Shown one piece after another: positions 8,842 to 18,569 of a DNA stretch of 64,000 bases. The notes under the pieces are model-generated. The model made no database searches. It saw only the letters and a list, made by a program, of their open reading frames with translations, and had not been told where the DNA came from. The stretch comes from Alphaproteobacteria bacterium (GTDB lineage: Bacteria > Pseudomonadota > Alphaproteobacteria > JAUHZY01), in NCBI GenBank assembly GCA_030425825.1, contig JAUHZY010000001.1:62001-126000 (forward strand), in the 5' to 3' direction. Position numbers and translations under genes: made by a program. Positions within the stretch are counted from its first letter, which is position 1. Every line of letters starts with the position of its first letter.

Positions 8842-11208
8842 TTATAGGTTAACACCACCGAATGTAATATCGAAGTTGTAATCATCAGCAAGTTCTTGCA
8901 ATGAAGCACCTGTAGAGATTGAAATTCCGATATCAAGGAACGTGATCGAGATGTTTGCACTTGCGCCGTTAGCAGAAGCACCAGCGAACATCAACTCAAG
9001 ATCATTACCGTTAACCGATGCGATCACAGATAGTGATGCCATGTTCTCGTAGAAGCTTGTTCCAGGAGCAGAGCCCGTAGAGAAGCTGAATACAAGATCA
9101 TCAGTTAGCGAGAAGTTCGCAATGTCATCGTTTCCGTCATCTTTGAACCAATGAACAGAAGATGGATCTGTCGCAACCATGTTGAACTCAAAGCGATCAA
9201 CACCCGCGCCACCATCTAGATGATCATCACCTGATCCACCGTTAATAGTGTCTTTACCTTCTCCACCGAAGATAGAAGCTGCACCTGATGCGTTAACATC
9301 GATCCAGTCATTACCATCATCACCAGAAACAAGGATTGTACCAGAGTTAGCACCATCAATGTCGATACGGTCATTTCCGTCACCACCTTTTGCAGTGATG
9401 TTTCCAGTGCCGTCGATATCGATTGTATCGTTATCTTCACCACCTTCGATAGAAATGTCAGTACCAGAAGCAGATGTGATCGAGTCATCACCAGCGCCAC
9501 CGACAGCCGAGTCAGAACCCGTACCAAGTGCGATTGTATCATCACCAGCACCACCAAGTACATCATCAGCACCTGATCCACCAACGATTGAGTCATCACC
9601 AGCACCACCAGTAATATCATCATCACCGTCTTGACCTGAGATCGTGTCGTTACCTTCACCACCTTCAACAGTGTCGTTACCAGTACCTGCAGTGATTGTA
9701 TCGTTACCAGCACCTGCAGTGATAATATCAGCACCAGAGCCAGTTGTGATTGAATCTTCACCAGCACCACCTTCAACAGTGTCTGCACCTACGCCACCAA
9801 CGATGACATCGTTACCTTCACCACCGTCAATGCTGTTTGCAGATGTACCAGTAATGTAATCAGCACCAGCACCACCGACAAGTGTATCACCAGCAGAGTT
9901 AGCGCCACCAGCGATTGTATCGTTGTCGTCACCACCTTCGATGTAGTCATCACCAGCGTTACCTTCTAGTGAGTCAGATCCGTCGCCACCAAATACAGAG
10001 TCATCCCCTGCACCAGCAGTGATTGTATCATCACCTAGGTCACCATTGATGTTGTCGTTACCGTCACCACCATCGATCGTGTCGTTTCCAGCACCACCGC
10101 GGATTGTATCGTCACCAGTACCACCATCGATCGTGTCTTCACCAGCATTACCCTGGATAGAGTCATCACCAGTACCACCTTCTACAGAGTCGTTACCTTC
10201 ACCACCAGACATAGTGTCTTCGTCAGCGCCACCCGTTAGAGTGTCGTTTCCTTTGTCACCACGTAGGAAGTCATTTCCAGCGCCACCGACAATGTTATCA
10301 TTGCCTTGACCACCGAATACAGTATCGTCACCGTTACCAGCAGTAACCTGATCTTGACCAGCGTTTGCTTGGATAGAGTCAGATTCGTCACCACCAAGGA
10401 TAGAGTCGTTGTTGTCACCACCAGAGATCGTGTCAGCACCGTCGCCACCAAGAATAGTATCTTTACCAAGGTCACCGTAAATTACATCATCGCCGTCGCC
10501 ACCATCGATGCTGTCTGCATCTTGACCACCACGAACGAAGTCGTTTCCGTCGCCAGCAACGATTGTATCGTCACCTTTGTTACCTTGAATGTCATCATTA
10601 CCGTCACCACCGATGATTGAGTCACCATCTTGACCACCGCGAACAGTATCATTTCCGTCGCCAGCATCAATTGTGTCTTGACCGCTGTTACCGTGTGCAT
10701 AGTCGTTACCTTCGCCTAGCTCAACGTTATCAGCACCATCAAAAGCAGATACGAAATCATCGCCTTCACCAGCAATGATAGAATCTTTACCTTCGTTACC
10801 GTAGATAACATCGTTACCTTCGCCACCGTCTAGTGAATCATTTCCACCAAGACCGATAAGAAGATCGTCGTTGTCACTACCTGTTACGTCGTTTGCTTTG
10901 TTGTCATCAACAGAACCAACAGAATCATCACCGATAAGCATTAAAGAGCCATCAGCAAATGAAATGTTTAGAAACTTAGTAGGTGTTCCCGAAGCAGCTT
11001 GAGAAGCTATTTCGTTAATATCTAGTGTTGCAATCGTTACAGCACCAACGCCAGCAACTGCAAGAGTTACACCGCCGCCGATGTTCTCAGCAACTGTAAC
11101 GTTTGATGCAGAAATGCTAGAGCTGAAGCTCAAAGTGTCGCTAGCAGGATCAAACCCTGAAACCAATGAAGGGTTTGCTACCGCAGCTGTAAAATCAATA
11201 TTCGCCAT
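8842..11208 (-). CDS. RTX-type calcium-binding repeat protein, probably secreted by a type I system
   Basis: The 788-residue acidic protein is mostly glycine/aspartate nonapeptides of the form GGxGxDxux (for example GGEGNDVIYGNEGKDSI) from about residue 107 to 685. These bind calcium and fold into parallel beta-rolls outside the cell. Residues 1-100 form a separate module (SLVSGFDPASDTLSF ... FADGSLMLIGDD), and about 100 non-repeat residues at the C terminus would carry the type I secretion signal. I see no cysteine, no N-terminal signal peptide, and no catalytic domain, so it is more likely a structural surface or S-layer-like protein, or an adhesin, than a toxin. GGAGG lies six bases before the ATG. 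No HlyB/HlyD exporter is in the window. Confidence 0.9.
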   Translation of the reverse strand: MANIDFTAAVANPSLVSGFDPASDTLSFSSSISASNVTVAENIGGGVTLAVAGVGAVTIATLDINEIASQAASGTPTKFLNISFADGSLMLIGDDSVGSVDDNKANDVTGSDNDDLLIGLGGNDSLDGGEGNDVIYGNEGKDSIIAGEGDDFVSAFDGADNVELGEGNDYAHGNSGQDTIDAGDGNDTVRGGQDGDSIIGGDGNDDIQGNKGDDTIVAGDGNDFVRGGQDADSIDGGDGDDVIYGDLGKDTILGGDGADTISGGDNNDSILGGDESDSIQANAGQDQVTAGNGDDTVFGGQGNDNIVGGAGNDFLRGDKGNDTLTGGADEDTMSGGEGNDSVEGGTGDDSIQGNAGEDTIDGGTGDDTIRGGAGNDTIDGGDGNDNINGDLGDDTITAGAGDDSVFGGDGSDSLEGNAGDDYIEGGDDNDTIAGGANSAGDTLVGGAGADYITGTSANSIDGGEGNDVIVGGVGADTVEGGAGEDSITTGSGADIITAGAGNDTITAGTGNDTVEGGEGNDTISGQDGDDDITGGAGDDSIVGGSGADDVLGGAGDDTIALGTGSDSAVGGAGDDSITSASGTDISIEGGEDNDTIDIDGTGNITAKGGDGNDRIDIDGANSGTILVSGDDGNDWIDVNASGAASIFGGEGKDTINGGSGDDHLDGGAGVDRFEFNMVATDPSSVHWFKDDGNDDIANFSLTDDLVFSFSTGSAPGTSFYENMASLSVIASVNGNDLELMFAGASANGASANISITFLDIGISISTGASLQELADDYNFDITFGGVNL
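9150..10890 (-). repeat. Tandem array of RTX nonapeptide-coding repeats (27-base units)
   Basis: Inside the RTX gene the DNA is a degenerate tandem array of 27-base units, seen on the plus strand as recurring TCACCAGCACCACC and TCGTTACCTTCACCACC blocks. Several dozen units are present, broken by a few irregular segments (for example near 9880-9910 and 9280-9420). Such arrays can expand or contract by recombination. They also create long spurious Pro/Ser-rich open frames on the plus strand. Confidence 0.9.
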
Positions 11209-11541
11209 TCTAACCTCCGTGTTTAGAATCTATAGTGTGTATAATAAAAAAGTACAAACCTTCCGCCTCCCTAATTTTTCGCCAAGAGGGCCGACGGCTA
11301 TTTTGCATTAAGTTTTACAAGACTCTAAGGGGGGCTGCAAGAAGAAAATGACGAAAAGAGCGTTTTTCTCGAAATTCCAATGAAAAAGTCAGGCCCCGCA
11401 GAGTCATGAGCCCAAAATGCCTTTCCAGATAATAGAGCTTTATTCTAGGAAATCAAGCATTCCTTTAACTTTATTCAATAAAAAAAGATAAAAAAGCGGG
11501 AATGTCAGCAAATTTAAAGGGTTAAATGGTTGAATTTCTTA
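11209..11541. other. Intergenic region upstream of the RTX gene
   Basis: This 333-base gap holds the RTX 5' leader and probably its promoter. On the minus strand, TTGTAC, 17 bases, TATAGA lies just before the Shine-Dalgarno (GGAGG), a weak match to a sigma-70 promoter. I see no convincing gene and no clear terminator for the ABC permease. Confidence 0.5.
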
Positions 11542-12354
11542 TTAAAGAAGATCCGCAAAGGACAACTTTAATTTTTTGAAAAGATTTCTTGCGATAATTG
11601 CCAAGATGCACGAGATGCTTAAATACAACAGAAGATTTTGAGTGAGAGAAAAGCTACCATGAAAGAGTATGTCACGCATTTGTTCGATAATAAGGGTGAG
11701 CGGGTTGAGATAAATGAGGAAGTGCAGTTTTTCTGGAACCATTGAAAGAGGGTAGAGAATTGGACTTGTAAAAAGTAAAAGCGTTGAAGCCATCTGCATA
11801 ATTTGTGAGAGATCTTTAAAAAAGACGCCAAGGGAACTTAAAATCCACATCAGCCCTATAAGAAGAATACAAAAAGGTATCATGATGATGGGCACAAAAA
11901 TGATGCCAACAGGAAAGGTCTGGTTAACAACAATATAGAAGAAAACCAAAACTGCGAAACTCATCATAAAGTGATAAAGCGAAGAAAGAAGAGTTGTCCA
12001 TGGAAGGATTTCAAGCGGAAAAACAACCCGCTTAACAAAGTTGGAGTGTGTCGACATGAGTGTTGGCGCAGCTGTCAGACACTCGGTCATCATCGCATGA
12101 AAAATAAGTCCTGAAAATAAAATCAGTGCGAAGTCAGCTTTTGACTCACCTGTATCAATGCCCCACTTAGCCTTAAAAATAAACCCAAAAACAAAAGTGT
12201 AAATTGCAAGTGTGAAAAGAGGTGAAAGAATTGACCATAGGAAACCCAGGGCAGAGCCGCGATATCGCTGTGTAATATCTTTTTTTGTTAATTGAGATAT
12301 TAAAAAACGATGCTGAATAAACTCTTGAAATATATTTGCGCGCATTAGTTTCAT
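11542..12354 (-). CDS. ABC-2 type polysaccharide export permease (Wzm/KpsM-like)
   Basis: Membrane subunit of an ABC exporter that moves O-antigen, capsule or teichoic-acid-like polymers across the inner membrane. The 270-residue protein starts with a cytoplasmic segment QLTKKDITQRYRGSALGFLWSILSPLF, typical of ABC-2 permeases. Six hydrophobic segments follow (about 37-57, 75-95, 115-140, 145-170, 178-200, 240-260). SNFVKRVVFPLEILP and LSQIMQMASTLLLFTSPILYP are family-typical. The cognate ATPase usually adjoins the permease but is not in this window on either side. It lies near the sugar genes and a tRNA. Confidence 0.88.
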   Translation of the reverse strand: MKLMRANIFQEFIQHRFLISQLTKKDITQRYRGSALGFLWSILSPLFTLAIYTFVFGFIFKAKWGIDTGESKADFALILFSGLIFHAMMTECLTAAPTLMSTHSNFVKRVVFPLEILPWTTLLSSLYHFMMSFAVLVFFYIVVNQTFPVGIIFVPIIMIPFCILLIGLMWILSSLGVFFKDLSQIMQMASTLLLFTSPILYPLSMVPEKLHFLIYLNPLTLIIEQMRDILFHGSFSLTQNLLLYLSISCILAIIARNLFKKLKLSFADLL

Positions 12355-12433
12355 TGTGCTTCCTGAAAAATATGGCTTTATCGATACTTGATTCAGACAA
12401 AGAGTGCAAGTAGGATGTGTCTTCTGTTTCGCC

Positions 12434-12508
12434 GCCGCCGTGGCTCAGTGGTAGAGCGCACCCTTGGTAAGGGTGAGGTCGAGAGTTCAATTCTCTCCGG
12501 TGGCACCA
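12434..12508 (+). tRNA. tRNA-Thr (anticodon GGT)
   Basis: A 75-base cloverleaf including an encoded CCA. The acceptor arm is GCCGCCG/CGGTGGC, with a D arm GCTC...GAGC, an anticodon stem CACCC/GGGTG around the loop TTGGTAA (anticodon GGT), and a T arm GAGAG-TTCAATT-CTCTC. It reads ACC/ACU threonine codons. It is transcribed away from the ABC permease; I see no integrated element next to it. Confidence 0.95.
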
Positions 12509-12661
12509 GTTTTATAGCCTCAACTTGCGTATTAAAATGAAACAGATATAACACATCCCGTTTTTTGAAATAGGCTTGTTGTCAGCAAGGTCTTGTCAAA
12601 TCCTTTTTTGCACGCCAGGCTATAAAGGGTTAGGGGTGTTTATAGTATGGCGTGTGTTTAA

Positions 12662-14980
12662 ATGGGTAAGCTTGATACAGAAGGCTTTGAGATAGACCGT
12701 TTCCAACTTTTAGGAAACACAGTTGCAGTGTCCCTTTTAATTGTTTTGATCCTTTTTACAGTTATCTTTTCAGAAAGTCACGTAAGCTTAGGGAAAGTTT
12801 TGAATCTTTCTGAGGTTTTGCAAAGTCGTATCTACCATAACCAGCAAGTTGCCTCCAACCTGCGCCGTCATTTAGGATATGGTGGGATGATTCATAATTT
12901 TAAGAACTTCCTTCTTCGCGGGGAGAAAAAATACTTAGACCAGGCTATTAACAATATAGAGTTGGCAAAAAAAGATCTTAACAAGTTTAAGAACCTTGAT
13001 TTTTCATCTGAGGCAATCATGGAAATGATTAACTTGGAAAAAGTCATTCAACAATACGAGAAAAAGCTTAATGAAGTGCGCCGACTTCGATTGCAAGGGC
13101 TGTCTTTGCAGGCGATAGACAAGAAGGTCGTCGTAAATGACTTGCCTGCGATTCAGGCGCTAGAAAAAATAGACATTATTCTGAACGATGAAAGACAGAC
13201 TTTCAGTCAGAAATATGATGGTCAATTAAGGGCTATTCGAGGTATTTTTTATGTTGTTTTGCCTGTTTTGTTTATCGTTATTTTTGCGTCGGTTTTCTTT
13301 GTTGTTTGGTTCACGCGCAAAAGTATTCTTGCATCTAAAATTTATTCAGAAAAATACCTTAAAGAGTCCAATACGTATCTTCAAAGCGAAGTTGCAAAGC
13401 AGACGAAAGAGTTAAAAACCTTGAATGAAAGATTTGAATTGGCTCTTACAGGGACAAAAGATGGGATATGGGATTGGGACCTTATCACAAATCAAGTTTA
13501 TTTTTCTTCTCAGTATAAAAAAATGCTTGGATACGAAGATGAAGAATTTACAAATGACCCTTCAGAATGGGAAAAAAGAATTCATCCAGAAGATCTTGAA
13601 ATGGTTAACCAGGAAGTGAGTAGGCATCTGGAGGATTCTACATACCCTTATGAGGTTATTTTCAGAATGATGCATAAAGATGGAAGCTATCGTTATATTT
13701 TAACGCGTGGTAATGCAATTCGAGATGATCAAGGTCGCCTACATAGATTTGTTGGTGGGCACACAGATATTACACCTCTCAAAGAGGCAGAAAAAACCAT
13801 TCAAGAACAAAAAGAATTAATGAACTTAATTATTGAAAACCTGCCTGTAGGTATTTTTGCAAAGGATGTTACCAATAACTATCGTTACGTTATGTGGAAT
13901 AAAATGCTTGAGAGTATTTTTGGTGCACGTAGAGAAGATGTGCTGGGACAGGACGACAGAGATCTTTTCAGTAAAAAGTTTGGCAAAGAGGTTCGTCAAA
14001 TTGATAAATCTGTTATGAAAATGGGAAAAAAACTAGATATTCCACATGAAGAGCTGATAACATGGAAGTCTGAAAACCTTGTCGCACATACAATTAAGAT
14101 CCCTATTTATGATGAAAACAAAAAACCACGACTTTTGCTTGGGATTGTAGAAGATATAACAGAAAAGAAAGGTCTTATTGAAGAGCTGGAGTCTCACCGT
14201 AATAACTTGGACGAGCTATTAAGAAAGAGGAGTGCAGAGCTTGTTCTTGCAAAAGAAGAAGCTGAGAAAGCAAGTCGTTCGAAATCAGAGTTTCTTGCGA
14301 ATATGTCGCACGAACTACGAACACCCATGCATGCCATTATCAACTTTAACCAGATGGCCCAAATGGCCTTGGAAAGAGAAAGTTATGACAAAATAACAAA
14401 GTGCTTTACGCGTATAGATGCCAGTGCGAAGCGTTTGCTAAATCTTTTGAATGACTTGCTTGATTTGTCTAAGTATGAAGCTGGGAAGACTGAAGTCATT
14501 CTTGTAAAAGAAAATATTTTGTCATGTGTTGAGCAGTCAATTGATGAACTGCGATCATTATTAGAAGAAAAAAGGCTTACGGTCGATGTCGTTACGAAAA
14601 TTGAAAATCCCGAATTAGCTTTTGATAGAGTCCGAGTTGTTCAGGTCATTATTAATATTTTATCAAATGCGATTAAGGTTTCTCCACCAAACAAAGTAAT
14701 AAAGATAGAAATAAAGAATAGTACTAAGAAAATAAAAGGTGTTGAGATTTCTGTGAGTGATCAAGGGCCTGGTATTCCAGAAGGCGAGTTGGAAACAATA
14801 TTTGATAAGTTTGTTCAAAGCACTCAAACAAATACAGGTGCTGGTGGAACAGGTCTTGGCCTTGCCATCTGCAAGGAAATCATTGAGTCACATCAAGGTG
14901 TTATATATGCAAAAAATAAAGCAAAAGGTGCCGGTGCTGTGTTTAGCTTTGTTCTTCCAATAGGCCTTGATGAAAAATAA
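12662..14980 (+). CDS. Membrane-bound PAS-PAS sensor histidine kinase
   Basis: The 772-residue protein has transmembrane segments at about 19-37 and 194-217. They flank a mostly helical periplasmic domain of about 155 residues containing HNFKNFLLRG, a motif of four-helix sensor domains. Then follow a coiled coil (235-258) and a PAS/PAC domain (258-378, with IHPEDLEMV and FVGGHTDITPLKEAE). A second PAS domain (385-505) precedes HisKA with SEFLANMSHELRTP (phospho-acceptor His550). The HATPase_c domain has an N box, DQGPGIPEGELETIFDKF and GGTGLGLAICKEI. It has no receiver domain, and no response regulator lies next to it, so it is an orphan kinase. No good Shine-Dalgarno precedes the ATG. Confidence 0.92.
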   Translation: MGKLDTEGFEIDRFQLLGNTVAVSLLIVLILFTVIFSESHVSLGKVLNLSEVLQSRIYHNQQVASNLRRHLGYGGMIHNFKNFLLRGEKKYLDQAINNIELAKKDLNKFKNLDFSSEAIMEMINLEKVIQQYEKKLNEVRRLRLQGLSLQAIDKKVVVNDLPAIQALEKIDIILNDERQTFSQKYDGQLRAIRGIFYVVLPVLFIVIFASVFFVVWFTRKSILASKIYSEKYLKESNTYLQSEVAKQTKELKTLNERFELALTGTKDGIWDWDLITNQVYFSSQYKKMLGYEDEEFTNDPSEWEKRIHPEDLEMVNQEVSRHLEDSTYPYEVIFRMMHKDGSYRYILTRGNAIRDDQGRLHRFVGGHTDITPLKEAEKTIQEQKELMNLIIENLPVGIFAKDVTNNYRYVMWNKMLESIFGARREDVLGQDDRDLFSKKFGKEVRQIDKSVMKMGKKLDIPHEELITWKSENLVAHTIKIPIYDENKKPRLLLGIVEDITEKKGLIEELESHRNNLDELLRKRSAELVLAKEEAEKASRSKSEFLANMSHELRTPMHAIINFNQMAQMALERESYDKITKCFTRIDASAKRLLNLLNDLLDLSKYEAGKTEVILVKENILSCVEQSIDELRSLLEEKRLTVDVVTKIENPELAFDRVRVVQVIINILSNAIKVSPPNKVIKIEIKNSTKKIKGVEISVSDQGPGIPEGELETIFDKFVQSTQTNTGAGGTGLGLAICKEIIESHQGVIYAKNKAKGAGAVFSFVLPIGLDEK

Positions 14981-15018
14981 AGAAGCCGCACCAGTTTCCT
15001 GATGCGGCTTCTTAAATT
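14980..15018. terminator. Bidirectional terminator between the histidine kinase and groEL
   Basis: AGAAGCCGCA (14981-14990) pairs perfectly with TGCGGCTTCT (15003-15012) around a 12-base loop, with flanking A/T pairs that give a short U run in both directions. It lies directly after the kinase stop codon and about 22 bases past the groEL stop on the other strand, so it can serve both convergent transcripts. Confidence 0.85.
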
Positions 15019-15039
15019 TAAGCAGAAAATGTGGTTGGA

Positions 15040-16713
<1,674 letters not shown>

Positions 16714-16733
16714 CTAAATTTTATAAAATATTG

Positions 16734-17033
16734 TTATGCAACAACACCCATGATGTCGCTTTCCTTCATGATCAGAAGGTCTTTGCCATCAAGTTTAACT
16801 TCTGTGCCAGACCATTTGCCAAACAGAACAGTGTCACCCACAGAAACTTCCATTTCTACCTGTTTGCCATTGTCATCACGTTCGCCAGCACCAACAGCAA
16901 CGATTTTACCTTGGCTTGGCTTTTCTTTTGCTGAATCAGGAATAATGATCCCGCCAGCTGTTTTTTCATCTTCATCAAGGCGTTCTACAACAACGCGAGA
17001 TCCTAAAGGACGAAAGTTAACACTCATTTTCAT
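16734..17033 (-). CDS. groS: Co-chaperonin GroES (10 kDa)
   Basis: Heptameric lid of the GroEL chamber. The 99-residue product has [33 protein letters not shown], whose mobile loop contains GGIIIPD, and ends [13 protein letters not shown], all standard. TTAGGAGT lies eight bases before the ATG. The leader is about 90 bases, and I see no CIRCE inverted repeat in it, so HrcA control is not indicated; an RpoH-type promoter is the better candidate. Confidence 0.98.
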   Translation of the reverse strand: MKMSVNFRPLGSRVVVERLDEDEKTAGGIIIPDSAKEKPSQGKIVAVGAGERDDNGKQVEMEVSVGDTVLFGKWSGTEVKLDGKDLLIMKESDIMGVVA

Positions 17034-17108
17034 ACTCCTAAATTTTTACAGATAATAAATAAATCAATTTTTCTTCATTAAATCCCTAGATTTTCTAAGG
17101 ACAAAGCT

Positions 17109-17139
17109 GAATTTGGTTATCTATATGAAAACTGTCAAG
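17109..17139 (-). promoter_or_regulatory. Candidate heat-shock (sigma-32/RpoH) promoter of groESL
   Basis: On the minus strand, CTTGACAG (17139-17132) is followed after 15 bases by CCAAATTC (17116-17109). This resembles the RpoH pattern CTTGAA...C-rich -10 better than sigma-70, since no TATAAT lies at the right spacing. It lies about 75 bases upstream of the groS start. The match is imperfect. Confidence 0.4.
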
Positions 17140-17250
17140 GGATCTACCTAATTTTTTTTGTTGTACTGAAGAGATAGAAAAGATACTTTGTTGTCAAAAA
17201 AGATATTATCGGGTGTTTTGAATTTATTAATGTAGAGGTCTGGAGAGATT

Positions 17251-18114
17251 ATGAGCACTGACTTTACTGACATCAAAGGTTTTTCCGAAAATCTTGAAGG
17301 TCTTTTAAATAAACATAGTTTGCTAAAATCTACCAGCAATGAAGACGTTATAATTGTTAGTGTCGAGGAAGTCCCTCCTAGCCTTAGAGAAGTTATCGTC
17401 GAAGATATTAAATCTCAAAATGCTTTAAGGAATGAAGAGTTAGTTAAGAAGTCAGAAAGCTTGATACAGCGCTATTGTATCGGCGCTATCACCTACTGTG
17501 AACAAGAAGGTGTGGCAAGCTCTAAAGAAATTGTTGAAGTCATATATATGATGCATCAAGAGTATGCTTTTCTAACACCTCTTGTCGCGCATTATGGTGA
17601 ACCTGGCCTTGTGGAAGAAAAGAAAAATAAGGTTAGTCTAAGGGATGTGCATTCTTATGACGAAACAATTAAGCCAGCTCTTCAAGCTGCCATTCATAAG
17701 TCTTCTTCATTGCCTGACACTGTAGGTGCAACACAAATTATGATCCTAAATGAATATAATAAGGATTATACAGACCATAGTTTGCTAAATGAGATTCTTG
17801 AAAAGTTGTCGCCTGTTTTTATCTCTGCTTTTTCTCAAGAGCTTCCCGAAAAATCTCCCGAAGCTAATTTTGTGCGTCGTCGTATTCAGCTAAAAGAAGA
17901 TGATGAGTTATGTGATGGAGGTAAAGAAATAGCCAAGATGCTTGGTGTTTCAGAGGAACTTGTAAAACAATTAAGAGATAATCCGGAGCTGATAAATGTT
18001 TCTTCTCTAGCGGCTTTAGGGCTGAGTGAGCGTGAGCTTCGTCAAATTGATAGGGTCATGAACCCAGAGCAGGCAACTATTTGTGGCTCACTTAAAAACT
18101 GTTTGTTGCGCTAA
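17251..18114 (+). CDS. Hypothetical protein, function unknown
   Basis: The 287-residue soluble, acidic protein has no signal peptide or membrane segment, and I recognise no family. The N terminus (1-60) is helical and Glu/Leu-rich, and the middle contains YDETIKPALQAAIHKSS. The C-terminal part (about 215-265: ELCDGGKEIAKMLGVSEELVKQL ... SSLAALGLSERELRQIDRVM) reads like two short helical modules, perhaps a helix-turn-helix or SAM-like fold, but this is a guess. The start ATG has GGAGAG six bases upstream. It is transcribed divergently from groESL and followed by usg with its own promoter. Confidence 0.75.
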   Translation: MSTDFTDIKGFSENLEGLLNKHSLLKSTSNEDVIIVSVEEVPPSLREVIVEDIKSQNALRNEELVKKSESLIQRYCIGAITYCEQEGVASSKEIVEVIYMMHQEYAFLTPLVAHYGEPGLVEEKKNKVSLRDVHSYDETIKPALQAAIHKSSSLPDTVGATQIMILNEYNKDYTDHSLLNEILEKLSPVFISAFSQELPEKSPEANFVRRRIQLKEDDELCDGGKEIAKMLGVSEELVKQLRDNPELINVSSLAALGLSERELRQIDRVMNPEQATICGSLKNCLLR

Positions 18115-18160
18115 ATTTATAACACTTCATTTCTGATGTATCCTTTTTGGACCACTTCTG

Positions 18161-18190
18161 TTGATAAATACCTTAAAAATATGATATAAT
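18161..18190 (+). promoter_or_regulatory. Sigma-70-type promoter for usg
   Basis: TTGATA (18161-18166), an 18-base spacer and a perfect TATAAT (18185-18190). It lies 37 bases before the usg start codon, so the leader would be about 30 bases and include the strong AAGGAGGGAG ribosome-binding site. Confidence 0.75.
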
Positions 18191-18226
18191 TGAGGTGGAT
18201 AAAAGTCTTCGGGTGAAGGAGGGAGA

Positions 18227-18559
18227 ATGGATTTTCAAGATTTAAGTGAGATGGAGCGTCAGGCACATATTCTTAATTTTCCACACCTTGTGACAATGGA
18301 AGTGATTTATCACATGCCTGACCATCCTGATATATTGCAAAGCTTTTTGTGGCAGAATGAGGACATTGTGCCCGACTATCCCAAAGCTAAAACTTTTGTT
18401 GAGCATTGGATAGAGAACATAGAAGCTAAGATTAACCGTATATTGCTTGGTCACAAGCAAGACACATTGCCGCCGGAGTATCTCTTCGCTGATTACGAGT
18501 TTAATCTGAAAACAGATTTAAGCAGTGATAATATCGCATTTTTCCAGCCTATGCATTGA
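18227..18559 (+). CDS. usg: Usg family protein
   Basis: Usg is a small protein of unknown function, conserved in Alphaproteobacteria and often found next to trpF. The recognisable core is VIYHMPDHPDILQSFLWQNEDIVPDYPKAKTFVEHWIENIEAKINRI (about residues 26-72), which matches the family's IL/IYH-PDHP-LLQ-F-WQ-D--P-FP pattern and its LH-V-iAH-like continuation. The product has 110 residues, slightly longer than usual at both ends. A very strong Shine-Dalgarno (AAGGAGGGAG) precedes the ATG. No tryptophan genes are nearby; it stands alone with its own promoter and faces a convergent gene. Confidence 0.82.
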   Translation: MDFQDLSEMERQAHILNFPHLVTMEVIYHMPDHPDILQSFLWQNEDIVPDYPKAKTFVEHWIENIEAKINRILLGHKQDTLPPEYLFADYEFNLKTDLSSDNIAFFQPMH

Positions 18560-18569
18560 TCTTTAAAGT

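Noticed and set aside
9248-10620. Long plus-strand frames rich in Pro/Ser or Thr/Val opposite the RTX gene
   Set aside because: They mirror the 27-base repeats of the RTX gene on the other strand and have no ribosome-binding sites or family features.
12434-12662. Integrated element at the tRNA-Thr gene
   Set aside because: No integrase, no repeat of the tRNA 3' end and no foreign-looking genes are seen beside it.
17034-17250. CIRCE element for HrcA control of groESL
   Set aside because: No TTAGCACTC-N9-GAGTGCTAA-like inverted repeat is visible.
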